DNA from: Perkinsus marinus ATCC 50983
Taxonomy: Eukaryota; Perkinsozoa; Perkinsida; Perkinsidae
Length of the DNA stretch: 41,655 nucleotides
Assembly (NCBI RefSeq): GCF_000006405.1
Contig: NW_003200720.1
Coordinates: 252,543-294,197 of the forward strand
Direction: 5' to 3'
Shown: piece by piece, positions 1 to 11,091 of the stretch
Position numbering within the stretch: position 1 is the stretch's first letter
How the letters are laid out: every line of letters starts with the position of its first letter
Notes under the pieces: generated by a model
What the model saw: the letters and a program-made list of their open reading frames with translations, nothing else
Told to the model about the DNA's origin: nothing
Database searches by the model: none
Translations under genes and position numbers: made by a program

Positions 1-1
1 T

Positions 2-3000
2 ACGATAGTATCCCTTACCTCTCGAGGGGCTCATGTGGATGTCCCGGCACCACCCGTTGAGGGTAAGACCTCTGGTGGTGGTAGCAATAGGAAATCCTCT
101 ATGGGAGGGACGAAAATAATACCACTGAATCAAATCAAGATTTATGATAGTACGGTAGAGGAGGTTGGTGGTCACTCTGATGTGACGATGATGACCCACA
201 TTGACGAGGCTAATATTCTGCACAATATGGAGGTTCGGTACGGTAGGGATTTGGTATACACTTATGTTGGAAGTGTGTTGTTGGCTGTGAACCCATATAA
301 ACGTCTTGGAGGAGAGGAGAGAATGTCTGAGTACTGGGAGAAGCCGCCGCACACGAGGCCCCCTCATCCCTATGCAATCGCGGAGGCAGCGTATAGGAAT
401 TTCGTGAGGAGCGGTATGGCGTGAAGTGTGTAAGGTGTGGTATTGATTTAGATATCGACGCAGCAGTCACAGGCAATACTGATTTCGGGAGAGTCAGGAG
501 CGGGTAAGACGGAGACAGCGAAGATTGTGGCTTCGTATTTGGCGAGGAAGCAGACGAGTGGTTGGACTGAAGATACACCCCAGGTCAGAACTTGCCTTTT
601 GAGGGTATCCAAGGCTGAATCGTGGTAGGTACACTCAATCACAGGACAGGTGCAGCATACTGTTACGGAGCTCTACGATAAGGTGGGTATAAGGGTGATG
701 GATGTTTGTGCGAGAGACGACATAAGATATGCTGAGCTTGTTCAGGTGTTGAGGGCTAATCCTATTCTCGAGGCCTTTGGGAATGCCAGGACGGTGCGAA
801 ATAACAATAGCAGCAGGTCGACGCTGTTTACCTTGGAATCGTTATTATATATTTCTTTCAGGTTTGGTAAGTATTCGTCTTTGTGGTACACTAAGGGAGG
901 GCGACTCGTATGTGCATCGTTGACTCCGTTCCTGTTGGAGAGCGCAAGGGTTACGAGTCACGCTACGGGAGAAAGGTAGGGGGTAATTTCGTGGCGCGTG
1001 ACGGTTGCCTCTTCAGGAATTACCATGTATTTTACCAGCTTTTGGCGGGATGCACAGAGGAGCAGCAGGAGATGTTGAGGTTACGAGGAGATGATGGTAA
1101 GTATCCTAGGTTCGATCGAGTTGGATACGAAATAGGTTCGTTTGGTCAGGTCGTGATTATGCTCTCACCAACCAAGGAGGAGATTCTGTTGTCAGCAACG
1201 AACAGCGAGATCACGATGCAGCTAAATTCGCTGAGCTCTGTAAACAACTGGGAAGAGGCGATCCTTTTTTGATATGGATAATTGTGTCATCATTTCTGAG
1301 GAGTATTAGCTTTGCTCTACAACCCCGCTTCAGGTGAGTCTTTGACAGCAGTTGGACTGACTAAGGAAGATCAGAAGTGAGATGTCTTTATGGACCGATT
1401 CTGTGTTATGCTGGATAATGTTCAGTGATATCTTCTCGATCGTCTCGGCGTTGCTATTGTTGGGCGGAGTCGAATTTGAAGAAGATAAGGAAGAGGATGA
1501 GGAGGAGGGAAGTGAGGCCTGGCTGACCTTATCTCTGCTGGTCAATCATCAACCACGGAGATCCAACCTAGACCCCATAAACCGTTGATGGGGTCTAGGT
1601 TGGATCTTTCCTGGCTCGACTTGTTGATACTCGATCATCCATTCTAACTCAATCACCTTGAGTACGACATAATTGAGAACGGTTTGTAGGTCCAGAAGAC
1701 GGTCATGAGCCAAGTCAGGCTGAGCCAGAACCGCCGTCTCAGGGAGGAATGGATACGAGTAGCTGATTTGTATCTTTCCTGATCAACCCACAGATTTCTT
1801 TTTAGCCTCCAACTTAGTAGCAAACGATTTCCTCCTGCTTGACGATGCTGCATCCCTTCTCGGTCTGGACACGATGCTGCTGAATAAAACGTTGTTGTAC
1901 GTGATGCTCGAATGGCGTCCATCGTATGTAACTAGCTTTCACCTAAGATACCGTCGAATGAAGCTGAATAATGCCGCTAGTTCCTATCAAGTAGCCCGTA
2001 CACCAGAACAGGTAGGTTGAATCGATGTTCATCCGTTATGGTTATCTCGGCTAGGATCAACGTGTTGGATATTTGAATCAGTGACCTCTCGGTGTTTGCC
2101 AGGTAACCCAATCGCTCAACACACTCATCAGAATAATCTACGCCCGACTATTCGAGCGCATTGTGAAGAAGGTGAACATGTTGATGGGATATAATGACGG
2201 ATCTAACGACATGGAGAGGCTTTACAATCACATTGGAAGTATTCAACTGATGGGAAGGGTTTTGGGGACGCAGGGCTGCCTGAAAGCCCCTAAGATCGCT
2301 TAAGACATTTCTGTGCAACTCGTGAGTTAACCAAAATTATTTTTTTTCACTGATAATTCCGTTCTACCTCAGTTTTTGCTCTCCTTTTGGAGTCGCATGT
2401 TGTAGGTCTCTCGGGGGACAGAATGAGGGGTTTTTGAACCAAAGTGCGACGGAACAGGGTCACGTGTGCATCTGATGCACTGCATCAGAGTCATATTCTG
2501 TGTTCAAGGATGAGGAGTGTCACATGCACAGGCTAAGTAGCCGGTTTCATCGATGTTGGTCGAGCGGCTTGGCTCGTTCCACGATGAATGAGAAACTGCA
2601 ATTCTGATATTGGTTATGCATGAGGCTCCAGGAAAGCAAACGCATTATAGTCCTGTGCTTGATGTTGGCAAGAGAGATGTAGCATTCACGCCGATAAGGT
2701 TCTGATGAGCAACATACAAGTATTACGGGGCGTGGTAAAAGCATGCCGGAAGTCTTCACGAGCCTTAGGATGACTAAACGTCATTATTGCTTCGGTAAAT
2801 GAGAAAACTTCTGTTGGAGATCCAACAGAACCTCGTCTTCCCATTGCTGGGCTAGCCTTGCAGGATAAGAGCGGATTTGAGTCATCTCGCTACGATCTGA
2901 GCTAGTGGTGGACGCTATCGGGAAAGACCCGATTCTGTTCTCGAAGGGCACGCTACCATTCTCAACTGGCTCCACACAGCAAGCCGATTAGTTTTTATGT

Positions 3001-6000
3001 TTACGATAGCCGATTGAGAAATATGACCACCATCCCCTTACCAGCGCTAACTGATAGTACGAAAAATGCCACAGTTGGAGAAGGAGTTTGAGCGTCATAC
3101 ATTTCAAGTGTTCGAGAAGTATGAGCCTTATCTACAGTATTTCCGGACCAAGCAATCGGACCAATTTTTATAAAGGGAATAGTCAGAGAGTGTATTCGAT
3201 GGAGAAGGTTCAGTGTATTGCCATCATTAGCGATATCTTACCAACCGTTGTAGTTTTTGAGTTCTGCTTGATTTCCTGTAACACGCGTCTGCTAATTTTA
3301 AAAGCCTTCCTGGAATCAGCGGACGCATTGTTACTCTTCAATAGAAAGAAGTGCGCTGTGACATGGCGGAATTTTGCCACCAAACTTTCTCGGCAAAGTT
3401 GTGGATTTTTGTTATTTTATTGCTACTCTACTGTCAGTACTCGACATCTACGGCTTTGAAAGTTTAGAGAAGAACTCATACGAGCAACTGCTCATCAATC
3501 TCACCAACGAGAGACTGCAGCAGTTCTTCGTATCCAAGGTGATTGGCGTTTCTCCGAGTAGATGAATAACGTTGGGAATAGTTGTTAGGTTATAGCACAA
3601 TAAATATACAAAAAACAATGACTTGAATAATTTCTCCCATGGATGCTCAATTCGAATCGTATTGTTGGTATCTGCTATAAGCATTCATTCGTCTGCTTTT
3701 GAGCGATAATGTTTTCATCAGGTATTAGACAGGGAGCAGCAGGCGTATGAAGCTGAGGGAATCCAATGGGAATCAGTACCGTTACCAGACGCCACACCAA
3801 CGGTTCGAGTCATTCAGTGAGGAAGGAAATTTTTGATATATCGTTTCTGAGCTATTGTGGTTTGTAGCGGCGCGCTGAGCATCTTAGACGACTGTTGTTT
3901 ACGGGCCTCGAGAGGGATGCCGGAGGACGATGATAAATACGTTGGAGAGGTGGACTGAGAGGACCCGGGTTCGATACCGGGCAGGGGCATTTTCAGGTTC
4001 AACAAAGGTTCTTTGACGGCAGTGCTGGCTGCAAGCTGAAGCCGCCAAAGCCTCAACGCGCTCCTCCCAATAGAGGCTTCCGGAAGGGAATGAAAATTGA
4101 ACGAGCGAAGATCACGAGTGGATTCATCATCGACCATTATGCTGGTGAGTCGAGCGTGCTGGGAGAAAATCCAGAATTTTGCCGATGTTTTCAGGAGAGG
4201 TGACGTACACTGTGAGTGGTTGGATGGAGAAGAATAATGGACGGATGGTCCCCGAGATGGAGAGCCTTATATTGGGCAGCTCAAATGCCTGGGCCAGGGA
4301 GCTCGGCGATCAGGAGGTCTGTCGGGAGGGCGTTCGTGGTAGATCTAAGTCGAGGATATGCATAGCTCTCATATTTGTGTTAAGGGGTGCTTTCGTGGTT
4401 TCAGGGGTGCTCGATGCAGTGTGAAAAGTTCAAGTCGGTGAGGAAGCATTTTACGGACGAGTTGGAGAAGATGTTGAAGATGCTCGACAAGACAGGTCTG
4501 CACTACATCAGATGCTTCAATCCAAATAGTCAGCAAATGCCTGATCATTTCGATAGGGTGAGTCTTAAGGGTAGCATCTACTGAATGCCTTGGAACGGAT
4601 GCTTGGGGCGGCCTGTGTTTGAAGCTCGTGCATTGATAACGCACAAGCCGCGCTGACCTGGAACATTGGTGTGGAAGTCGATGGTCAATTTATGGTAGAG
4701 CGGCTGCGTGGAAGGGATCCACAATAACACGCATAGGTTTCCAGCCTGCTGCCGTTTATGGGAAATTTGTTCTTTTCATGAGATGGCGGGGTTCAAGTTG
4801 ATGATAATTCGTCCTCAGCGTTACGTCCTATCTCAAGTGATTCAATGTGGCACGGTAGAGTTGGTGAATATGATGCATTATGGTTACCCCAATAGGCTAC
4901 CAATAAAGGACCTTGTCAATCGATACAGGCATATGATGCCCAAACGATTCCATGCAATGGATGAGTGAGTTCTGGGGGGAATTGAAAACATTACGTGTTT
5001 CAGAATTGCCTCGTGTGAGTGGTTTGCTGAGGCGTTGGCTTTGTAGTATTGGTTGGAGCATATAAATGTGACAGAGGATAGTCGAGGGCCTTTAGGAGGT
5101 CCTAGTGTGACCAGGCAATAACGAGATTGTCCGTAACCATCATTCTCCTCGTTAGCTCTATCTGTTCAATCTAGAACTCCCCGTGATGCCCAGGCAATAG
5201 GCATGATTCGGATTTGGAAGTAGATGTCGCTAAGGATACCAGAGGGTTTCTAGGGATGGAGTAACGCGATTGGACTGTTGTTGTGATCAGTCGGTCGTTC
5301 ATATTGGCGCTGTTGCATGGTCTTGGGATGCCTTCAACTGAATTCTCGGTCGGTCTCACGAGAGTCTTCCTCCGGGCACGGCAGTTGGAGTTCTTGGAGA
5401 AGTTGAAGGGAAGTGGTGAGGCTCAAGTAAGTATCTTGAGGTTGAATATGGAAGATACGGAATAGGTCCGAGTGTGTACCCTTCAGGTGGATGTAAATAT
5501 CATTAAGGAAGTTCTGGCGAGGGTTGCAAGGCAGAGATTCAAGAGCGCCATCCACGTAGTTATTATTTGCCAGCGCCTACCTAAGATTCTAAAGGCTTCT
5601 AAGTGAGGAGTTACCACCCAAGTTTTCTATCATCATCCTCATCATCAGGCGGCTCCGGACTCTGGCGATCCTCGCTGATAAGATATGGTTGGTGTATAGG
5701 ATCAAACGCGCCACCTGTAGGCTCTTGGCAGCTGCACGAAAGGTGAGTTGGTAGGGGGAGGATCTCTGCAGTGCAGTTGATGTCACAATCACGTACGAAT
5801 GTAGCCGTCGTGGTTAGTGGCGTGGTGGAGTCTTTGGAAATGTGGGGGAAATGAAGGTTTGTTGGTATCAGTTTGGCATAGGGAAATGAAGCGTGATCAG
5901 TGATTGTGGGATGAGTAATCTCTTTCTTTATCAGTGTGGGGGGAAACATGTGAATGGTCAACCACATATGTTGGTGACAATATGAAAACTCTGGGAAAAT

Positions 6001-9000
6001 CTTGGGAAATTTTCATTGGTTATTGAACTTTTATATCCGGATTCATATCTAAACTCGTATAATCAGTGGGGCACCTCCTATGCTCAGCTGGAGAGAGCGG
6101 ACATATATTTTAGCACTACTTTTTGAATGATATTTGTGATGTGGTTGATGTCGAGAGGCTACGGTTAGGTGATTGATGAACGTAATAAGGAAAATCAACG
6201 ACTCGAGGAGATGCGCATTCAAGCGGCGTTGAAGATGCAAGAAGAGGAAGAGGCTGCCAGGAAGGAGGAGGAGAGGCTTAGGAAGGTTGAGGAGGAGAGT
6301 CGCAGAAAATTGGAAGAAAGAAGGAAAAGGGAGGAGGAAGTTGCTGCTGCTCGACAGCGGTCAGAGAAGCGAAAGCTCGAGAGTGGTGATGGTGGCAGTT
6401 CGATGAAGGACGGCCGATTCGTGTCCCCCTCGCCGGTGTTGCCCTCTAGAAAGCTGCAGTTCGAAGGAAAGGTGGTGGATGTAGAAGAAGGAATCTTGCA
6501 ATCTTGCATTTCCTCAACGGTGTTTGTCAGGGTCCGGTATCGAGTCCGTGTGACTTGTCGTTTAAGAGTCCAGCGAATGGAGGATCGGTGGAGAGGCAAT
6601 CGATCTATCATTCGGTTATCAACCAGTCGCCGGGAGGGACGCCGGACTGGATGAAGGTTGGGGAGATGGCGAGGCATGAGAGGAGGCATATTGGTAGGAG
6701 GGGGGATGGAACTGACGATCTTCCGGTTGGTGGTCGTGTGCTCTACCATGAGGCTATTGAGGAAGTGGGATGACGAGGAGTTTTTGATGGTTCAGGTAGT
6801 GCACTGGATGCGTCGGCCTTATGTGATGACCTTTACAACGACCGGAGCCAACCGGTGAGGTTTCCCTTCGTTATTGTTACTCCTGATGAGTTGTCGGATC
6901 AGCAGCCCTTCTGTCCGATCCCTCGAGTCTTCCTAACCATCAACAATTTCGTTGAGGGGAAGCGTATGAGCGAGAAGAAGTGGGGTGTTGGAGGATCGAG
7001 TGTGGTAGTAGGAGCCGTCTACTACTGCTGTATGGATCTAGAGGAGCGTCAGGTCCGTTCCAATGGGGTCGTCGAAACGGCGTTGTTCTTCGATGCTGAG
7101 AGGAGACGTCTAGTGGCCGCAGATGTAGGGATGGGGAATCTTAGGTTGGAGTTGGCAAGATACGGATGAGGCCCAATCGTGTTCAGCTGCCGGTGTGTGG
7201 CACGGGTTCGAGACGAGAAGTGCCGCTGATGGCCTCGCGTGCGTATGTGGTAGACCCGATAAACAGCACGGTGGTTGGAGAAGGTAGAAATACTGGAGGG
7301 TGGTGGGATCGAACCGGGGACCTTCAGGTGAGACGGCGGATGAGCCTGTCGAAGCGATATGTCAACACCCGAATAAGTTGGATATCTTTGCTACGACCAA
7401 CGGGAAGGATGTGGTAGGCATTGCCATCATCTTGCATATCCTCAACGCCTCTTCTTGCGAGGTCGTCTGGTGTTGGCATGGAGATCAGCCCGGGGGGTGG
7501 GCTGGCGGCCTGGTGGATATGAATACCATTTTGGAGGCGAAATGTGTGATCTCTGATATGCTCGGTGGAGCAGCCGCATGTATCAGGTGAGAGAATCTTA
7601 TGTGTCTGCGTGCATTTTGTAGGTCGATTTCGTATCATCAGATTGATGACCTTCCTCCCCCACGGCAATAGAGTCCTCCTGGTATCGGTAGTAGAAGTTA
7701 GAAATGTAGGTGGCAGCTGTCAAATCCTATGGTGTTAATGAAAACTCACTTTCAGAGCATCGGGGAAGGAGGCGCCTTAAGGCATATCATCAGACTGGAC
7801 GAGGTGATCTTAGCTGCTCTTAGGAGTATCCTCCTGGAAGTTTTACCAGAGTGGAATGAGAAAATTTTTTGGAGAACTTCTGTGTCCTTTCCAAGCACGA
7901 GTCGGAATGTGGTCAGGCTTCATAGGTGTCATTTTCATCAAGTGTCTTTTGATTTCTCCCCTCTCCGTATTCTCCTCACAGGTCCTCCCACAACGCAGCG
8001 CTCAACAAGGCAATCACTACAGGACTCGCAGACACCACGATTCTGTGGAGCTCGAAACGCCAGCCGTTCGGGTTGCGGTGGCGGCGACGGTAGGGATGGA
8101 GGAATTTGTCATGAACAGTGGTGAGTCGAAACAGGTAGGGGGCGTCCGTGGGAAGTGATGGCGATGTGATTTAGGTGACGATTCTGGAGAGGGGAGGAGT
8201 GTTGACGTTAAAGAGGTAACGGCGGGTCATCGGAGAATGTCCGGACTGATGTTCGATCAGAGTCTTGTGAACCCTTTCCGTGTGTTAACTGCTGGTCTGT
8301 CGGGGCGGACGGTGTTGGTCGGAGGCCGCAACGTCCTCCAGCTGTTCGAAGTGGTGGAGCAATCGATGGGGGATGGAGGATCAGAGAATAAAAGGGAAGA
8401 GAGGAGGATTAGGTGAGCTTCCGGAGGGGTAGGGTAAGCACTGTGTCGGGGGTAGACTGGTGGCGGACTGTGTGAGAGATTTCGACGACTTTGAGGACAT
8501 AGATGTGACGGATTGCCTGCCGATCCTTCCGGAGCAGGAGGGACGGTCGATGAGGAGATCCCAAGAAGGTAGGGCTGACGGTGCATGCACGCTGTTGCTG
8601 AGTCGCAAATGTTTCACGCTGGGATTTGAGGCGAATGTTGGACGAGAACGTTGTCGTATTTGTGAGGATTGAAATTGCTGGTGAAAAACAGAGGGGAGTT
8701 TCTGGCTCGGAACTGCAGGAGTGAAGGGAGTATCTTCTAATATGGTTTGCATAGTATAGCTCAGTGGTAGAGTAGAAAGTAAGAAACATCGTGGATTGTA
8801 CGGCCTTATGATGGTAGATGGGAATATGAAGTGTAATGAGAAAGCATTCCTTATTATAGTTGTTCGAGAGTAGCCTTATTGGACTTGTCATAGGTTTGAT
8901 GATGATCGATCGTTATCTGGTCACTTCCTCATCGGGGCAGGTGGTGTCTTTGGTGGTATCTTCACAACGTCATCGTGGGGCTTCGCGGTGAGTCCTTGTC

Positions 9001-9619
9001 TCTCTCTTGGGGTCACTAGCGCTGTTTTGAAGGTCTTCTAATGGCGTGAAGGAGTCGTTACTTCTCGATGTTTCAAAGAGCAGTATTGTGGTAACCGCTA
9101 CAGAGGCAGCCACCTCCCATGTAGGGCATTGCTGAGGCGGATGTATTTGAGGAAGGTGTGGTAGGTGAGATCTATTGTGTGTCCATGGAAAGAGACTCGA
9201 AGGTTGACACCGACAGGAAGCAGGCCTTCCAAAAGGTGATCGTCTTCATGCCTTGTTGGAGATATGGATTTCTATTAGAGCGACGGGTCCTGGTTTGCAT
9301 CCTCCTCGTGAGAGGGAAGGCGACAATGAGGCGATGAAGGCGGCGCGACGCAGAACTGACCGCCAGGCTGCTGTATTTTATATGCTATGTAGGGTTGATG
9401 GTTCGCTGCCCTTGTCGAGGAGTGGTTGTAGCTCGATAGCCTCTGTGAAACAACGAGTCGAAATAGATATGTCGTGGTGTTCGAGGGGAGCCCCTATTGA
9501 GTTGCCGTATTTGATTGAGTCGATTGAATGTTGTTTCTGTGTAAGGTAACGCTGGTGTGGTACGACAATACAATGAGTTGTCTCAAGAGAGGAAGTGGAA
9601 GTTGAGCGGAGAGGAGTGA
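2..9619 (+). CDS. Unconventional myosin heavy chain, MyoF/class XXII-like, 5' partial
   Basis: Actin-based motor. The reading frame is open to the left edge, so the true start is probably outside the window. Spliced by eye, the motor shows [20 protein letters not shown] (about 190-245), P-loop [12 protein letters not shown] (500-540), switch [21 protein letters not shown] (757-816), [20 protein letters not shown] (1429-1490), switch II region [18 protein letters not shown] (3440-3495), [14 protein letters not shown] (4195-4240), [10 protein letters not shown] (4498-4530) and converter [12 protein letters not shown] (5365-5400). Introns verified by phase include 404-451, 584-649, 817-861 and 976-1016. 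A charged coiled coil and a WD40-like tail follow. The last exon ends at TGA 9617-9619 after [10 protein letters not shown]. Large introns hold hairpins, tRNA-like pieces and one dispersed repeat. Several exons between 1.6 and 3.4 kb and after 8.4 kb are not resolved. Myosin identity is very secure; the class assignment rests on the tail. Confidence 0.93.
1560..1606. repeat. Long perfect hairpin in a myosin intron
   Basis: Left arm 1560-1578 and right arm 1588-1606 are exact reverse complements (19 bp), with a 9-nt loop. One flanking A-T pair extends the stem to 20 bp. It lies between motor exons, in sequence I read as intron. Confidence 0.95.
2809..2830. repeat. Short perfect palindrome
   Basis: Arms TTCTGTTGGA and TCCAACAGAA are exact reverse complements, 10 bp each, with a 2-nt centre. 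Found in a non-coding part of the myosin gene. Confidence 0.9.
3958..3990 (+). repeat. tRNA-like T-arm (B box) in a myosin intron
   Basis: GGTTCGATACC at 3968-3978 fits the tRNA B-box/T-loop consensus and is flanked by a perfect 5-bp stem (CCCGG / CCGGG). No convincing full cloverleaf is visible upstream. I read it as a tRNA-derived fragment, not a working tRNA. Confidence 0.5.
5935..6118 (+). repeat. Dispersed repeat family R, copy 1 (forward)
   Basis: Begins near CATGTG..TGGTCAACCACAT and contains GTTGGTGACAATATGAAAA, GGGAAATTTTCATTGG and, near the right end, CTCAGCTGGAGAGAGCGG followed by ACATATATT. These blocks recur in the same order in the other copies listed. There is no coding capacity and the ends are not inverted repeats. 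Confidence 0.85.
6169..6469 (+). other. Myosin coiled-coil segment
   Basis: One uninterrupted exon stretch rich in Glu, Lys and Arg, starting near [16 protein letters not shown] and running through repeated EEE/RRK blocks to a Ser/Pro-rich end ([11 protein letters not shown]). The heptad-like charge pattern indicates a long alpha-helix or coiled coil between the neck and the WD40-like tail. An intron of about 59 nt begins near 6472 and ends at 6530. Very high charge density makes a single stable helix an alternative to dimerisation. Confidence 0.8.
7290..7330 (-). repeat. tRNA-like B box in a myosin intron (- strand)
   Basis: On the - strand the sequence reads CTCACC...GGTTCGATCCCACCA, like the anticodon-to-T-arm part of a tRNA-Glu (CTC). 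Stems are imperfect. It sits immediately before the acceptor at 7328 of the WD40-like exon. Confidence 0.4.
7328..8400 (+). other. WD40-like beta-propeller repeats in the myosin tail
   Basis: After acceptor AG at 7328 the exon reads [19 protein letters not shown]. An intron at 7414-7461 is followed by [15 protein letters not shown], so splicing restores a WD40-type strand ([15 protein letters not shown]). Around 8220-8360 a second unit reads [14 protein letters not shown], then [20 protein letters not shown], again the hydrophobic pattern of a propeller blade. Apicomplexan MyoF (class XXII) is known to carry C-terminal WD40 repeats, which supports the class call. I can point to two blades; a full seven-blade count needs transcript evidence. 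Confidence 0.6.
8755..8785 (+). repeat. tRNA-like A box
   Basis: TATAGCTCAGTGGTAGAG matches a tRNA D-arm (A box) exactly in form. No good B box follows within 60 nt. Likely a tRNA-derived fragment in a myosin intron. Confidence 0.4.
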
Positions 9620-10391
9620 GTATTTTATCACAAGGAACTGTGGCATGGTTTTACGGATACATTTTGTTTGCACCACTCGCATTCTGTTAAGCATTTGGGG
9701 AACTCAAGACAATGGTTAATGGAATCTAGTGATTCTATCTACAATCGTAATCATAAAATCATCAACTAGCTTAATAGAGCTAAATTAAGATTCCATACTT
9801 GTGGAACACTCTGTACAACTACACATTTGTTTTCCCCTTCCAAAGCGACCGGGTGCCACGACTTTTCTTCTTACCCCCCACACAACAGAGAGTCGAATAC
9901 AGTAGTTGCTCATTTGCTGGTATGTGAGGCGTTAGGGCCCATGATTTAAAACGGGAATGTTCTTCTTGAGGCTGTAAATCGTTGAGATGGAGTTCAGGTT
10001 GGTGTTGTTGCAGGTGGGTATTCGGTCCTTCTTCGAGCAGCAACACTCGCTTGGAGAGCTGTGAATTCGAGTGTGCTGAGTTCAGTAGGGTTGATCGCCA
10101 TAGGATGGTCCTGGTTGATACAGCTACGAAGAATCTTTTGGTAGGCTTTCGAGAAAGGTATGGTATTGAAGCTTCGTGTTAAGGTGTCGACCTTGGATGC
10201 TGACGCACCGCCGCATGTCGTCCATTTGCCGCGCTAAGTGGTGACCACTGGTCACTTTGTTGAATTAGAATCTGCAGTGCATAAAGTATTCTCCATGGCT
10301 GACATTCGTGCTGAGTTGTCGATGGGCGTATAAGTGAAGCCCTAGAATTGGTATCAGATTTTTGATTTGTGAGGGTATATAAAAAACTAGT

Positions 10392-10462
10392 ATCCTCGAA
10401 TCGAACTTAAGTCATACGCATGAAGGACGAGTGCTCCGCCAGCTGCGCTATGCGATATGATC
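10392..10462 (-). repeat. Degenerate tRNA-like element, Met(CAT)-like
   Basis: Read on the - strand, a D-arm-like TAGCGCAGCTGGCGGAG is followed by an anticodon-like TTCATGC and a T-loop AGTTCGATT. The acceptor stem does not pair and the T-stem is poor. This is a decayed tRNA or tRNA-derived SINE piece. Confidence 0.45.
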
Positions 10463-10717
10463 TCAATGCTTCGCTCCGCTTGATTTTAATGTAAGATTTG
10501 TGAAATATGTCGTAAGTCGGTCGCCTATGAGTCGATCATGCGGGCCTCATTATCAATGATTTCCTTGTTAGAACTTTCGCGATAGATTCTCCCACACTAA
10601 CACGTATGGTGATGACAATGCGTCGCCTGGCCGCGTTGTTGACCTGATGTAAAAGACAACTACTTCAGTGCCGGTTGATAGCGTTGTGATAGACTCAGCA
10701 GCTGGGAAGTTGCCTGC

Positions 10718-10753
10718 ATAGGGCCAACCCGTTGTATAGGGCCAACCCGTTGT
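10718..10753. repeat. 18-bp exact tandem duplication
   Basis: The 18-nt unit ATAGGGCCAACCCGTTGT occurs twice head to tail with no mismatch. Confidence 0.95.
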
Positions 10754-11091
10754 AATGATTGTATTCCTTCTCTTAGTGTTTCCCCCTTTAACGGTCATAC
10801 AGATGAATCTCAGCGAACTATATTTGAAGCTGTGTGCTACTACGCTAGTCTGTCTCAACTGATCACAATAGTTCGTCTCGTACTCTTTCCTCATTCTCGC
10901 CTTGTCACGTTTACAGTTGATGATAGAAGGGCGATGGGCTCAGATGTGCTGTAGGTGAAGACAGTTTTAGGTGGGTGTGAAAACGAGGTAAAATTTCGAG
11001 GTAGAATAGTCGAGTTGGAATGGATGAGATCTCCCTAGCTAAATGATGTTGGAGGAAATTTTCAGTTTTAGTTTGTATTTTTTTTCTAAGA

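Larger units (their letters stand above)
9620..11091. other. Spacer between the myosin gene and paralogue A
   Basis: I see no gene I can support. It holds a short exact tandem duplication (10718-10753) and a tRNA-like element on the - strand (10392-10462). An open frame at 9982-10182 and a - strand frame at 10568-10894 show no family, no signal peptide and no matching splice pattern. The promoter of paralogue A presumably lies just before 11092, but no box stands out. Confidence 0.5.

Noticed and set aside
3814-4137. A - strand protein containing [11 protein letters not shown]
   Set aside because: This is the typical translation of a tRNA T-arm (B box) region, and the + strand here carries myosin coding exons.
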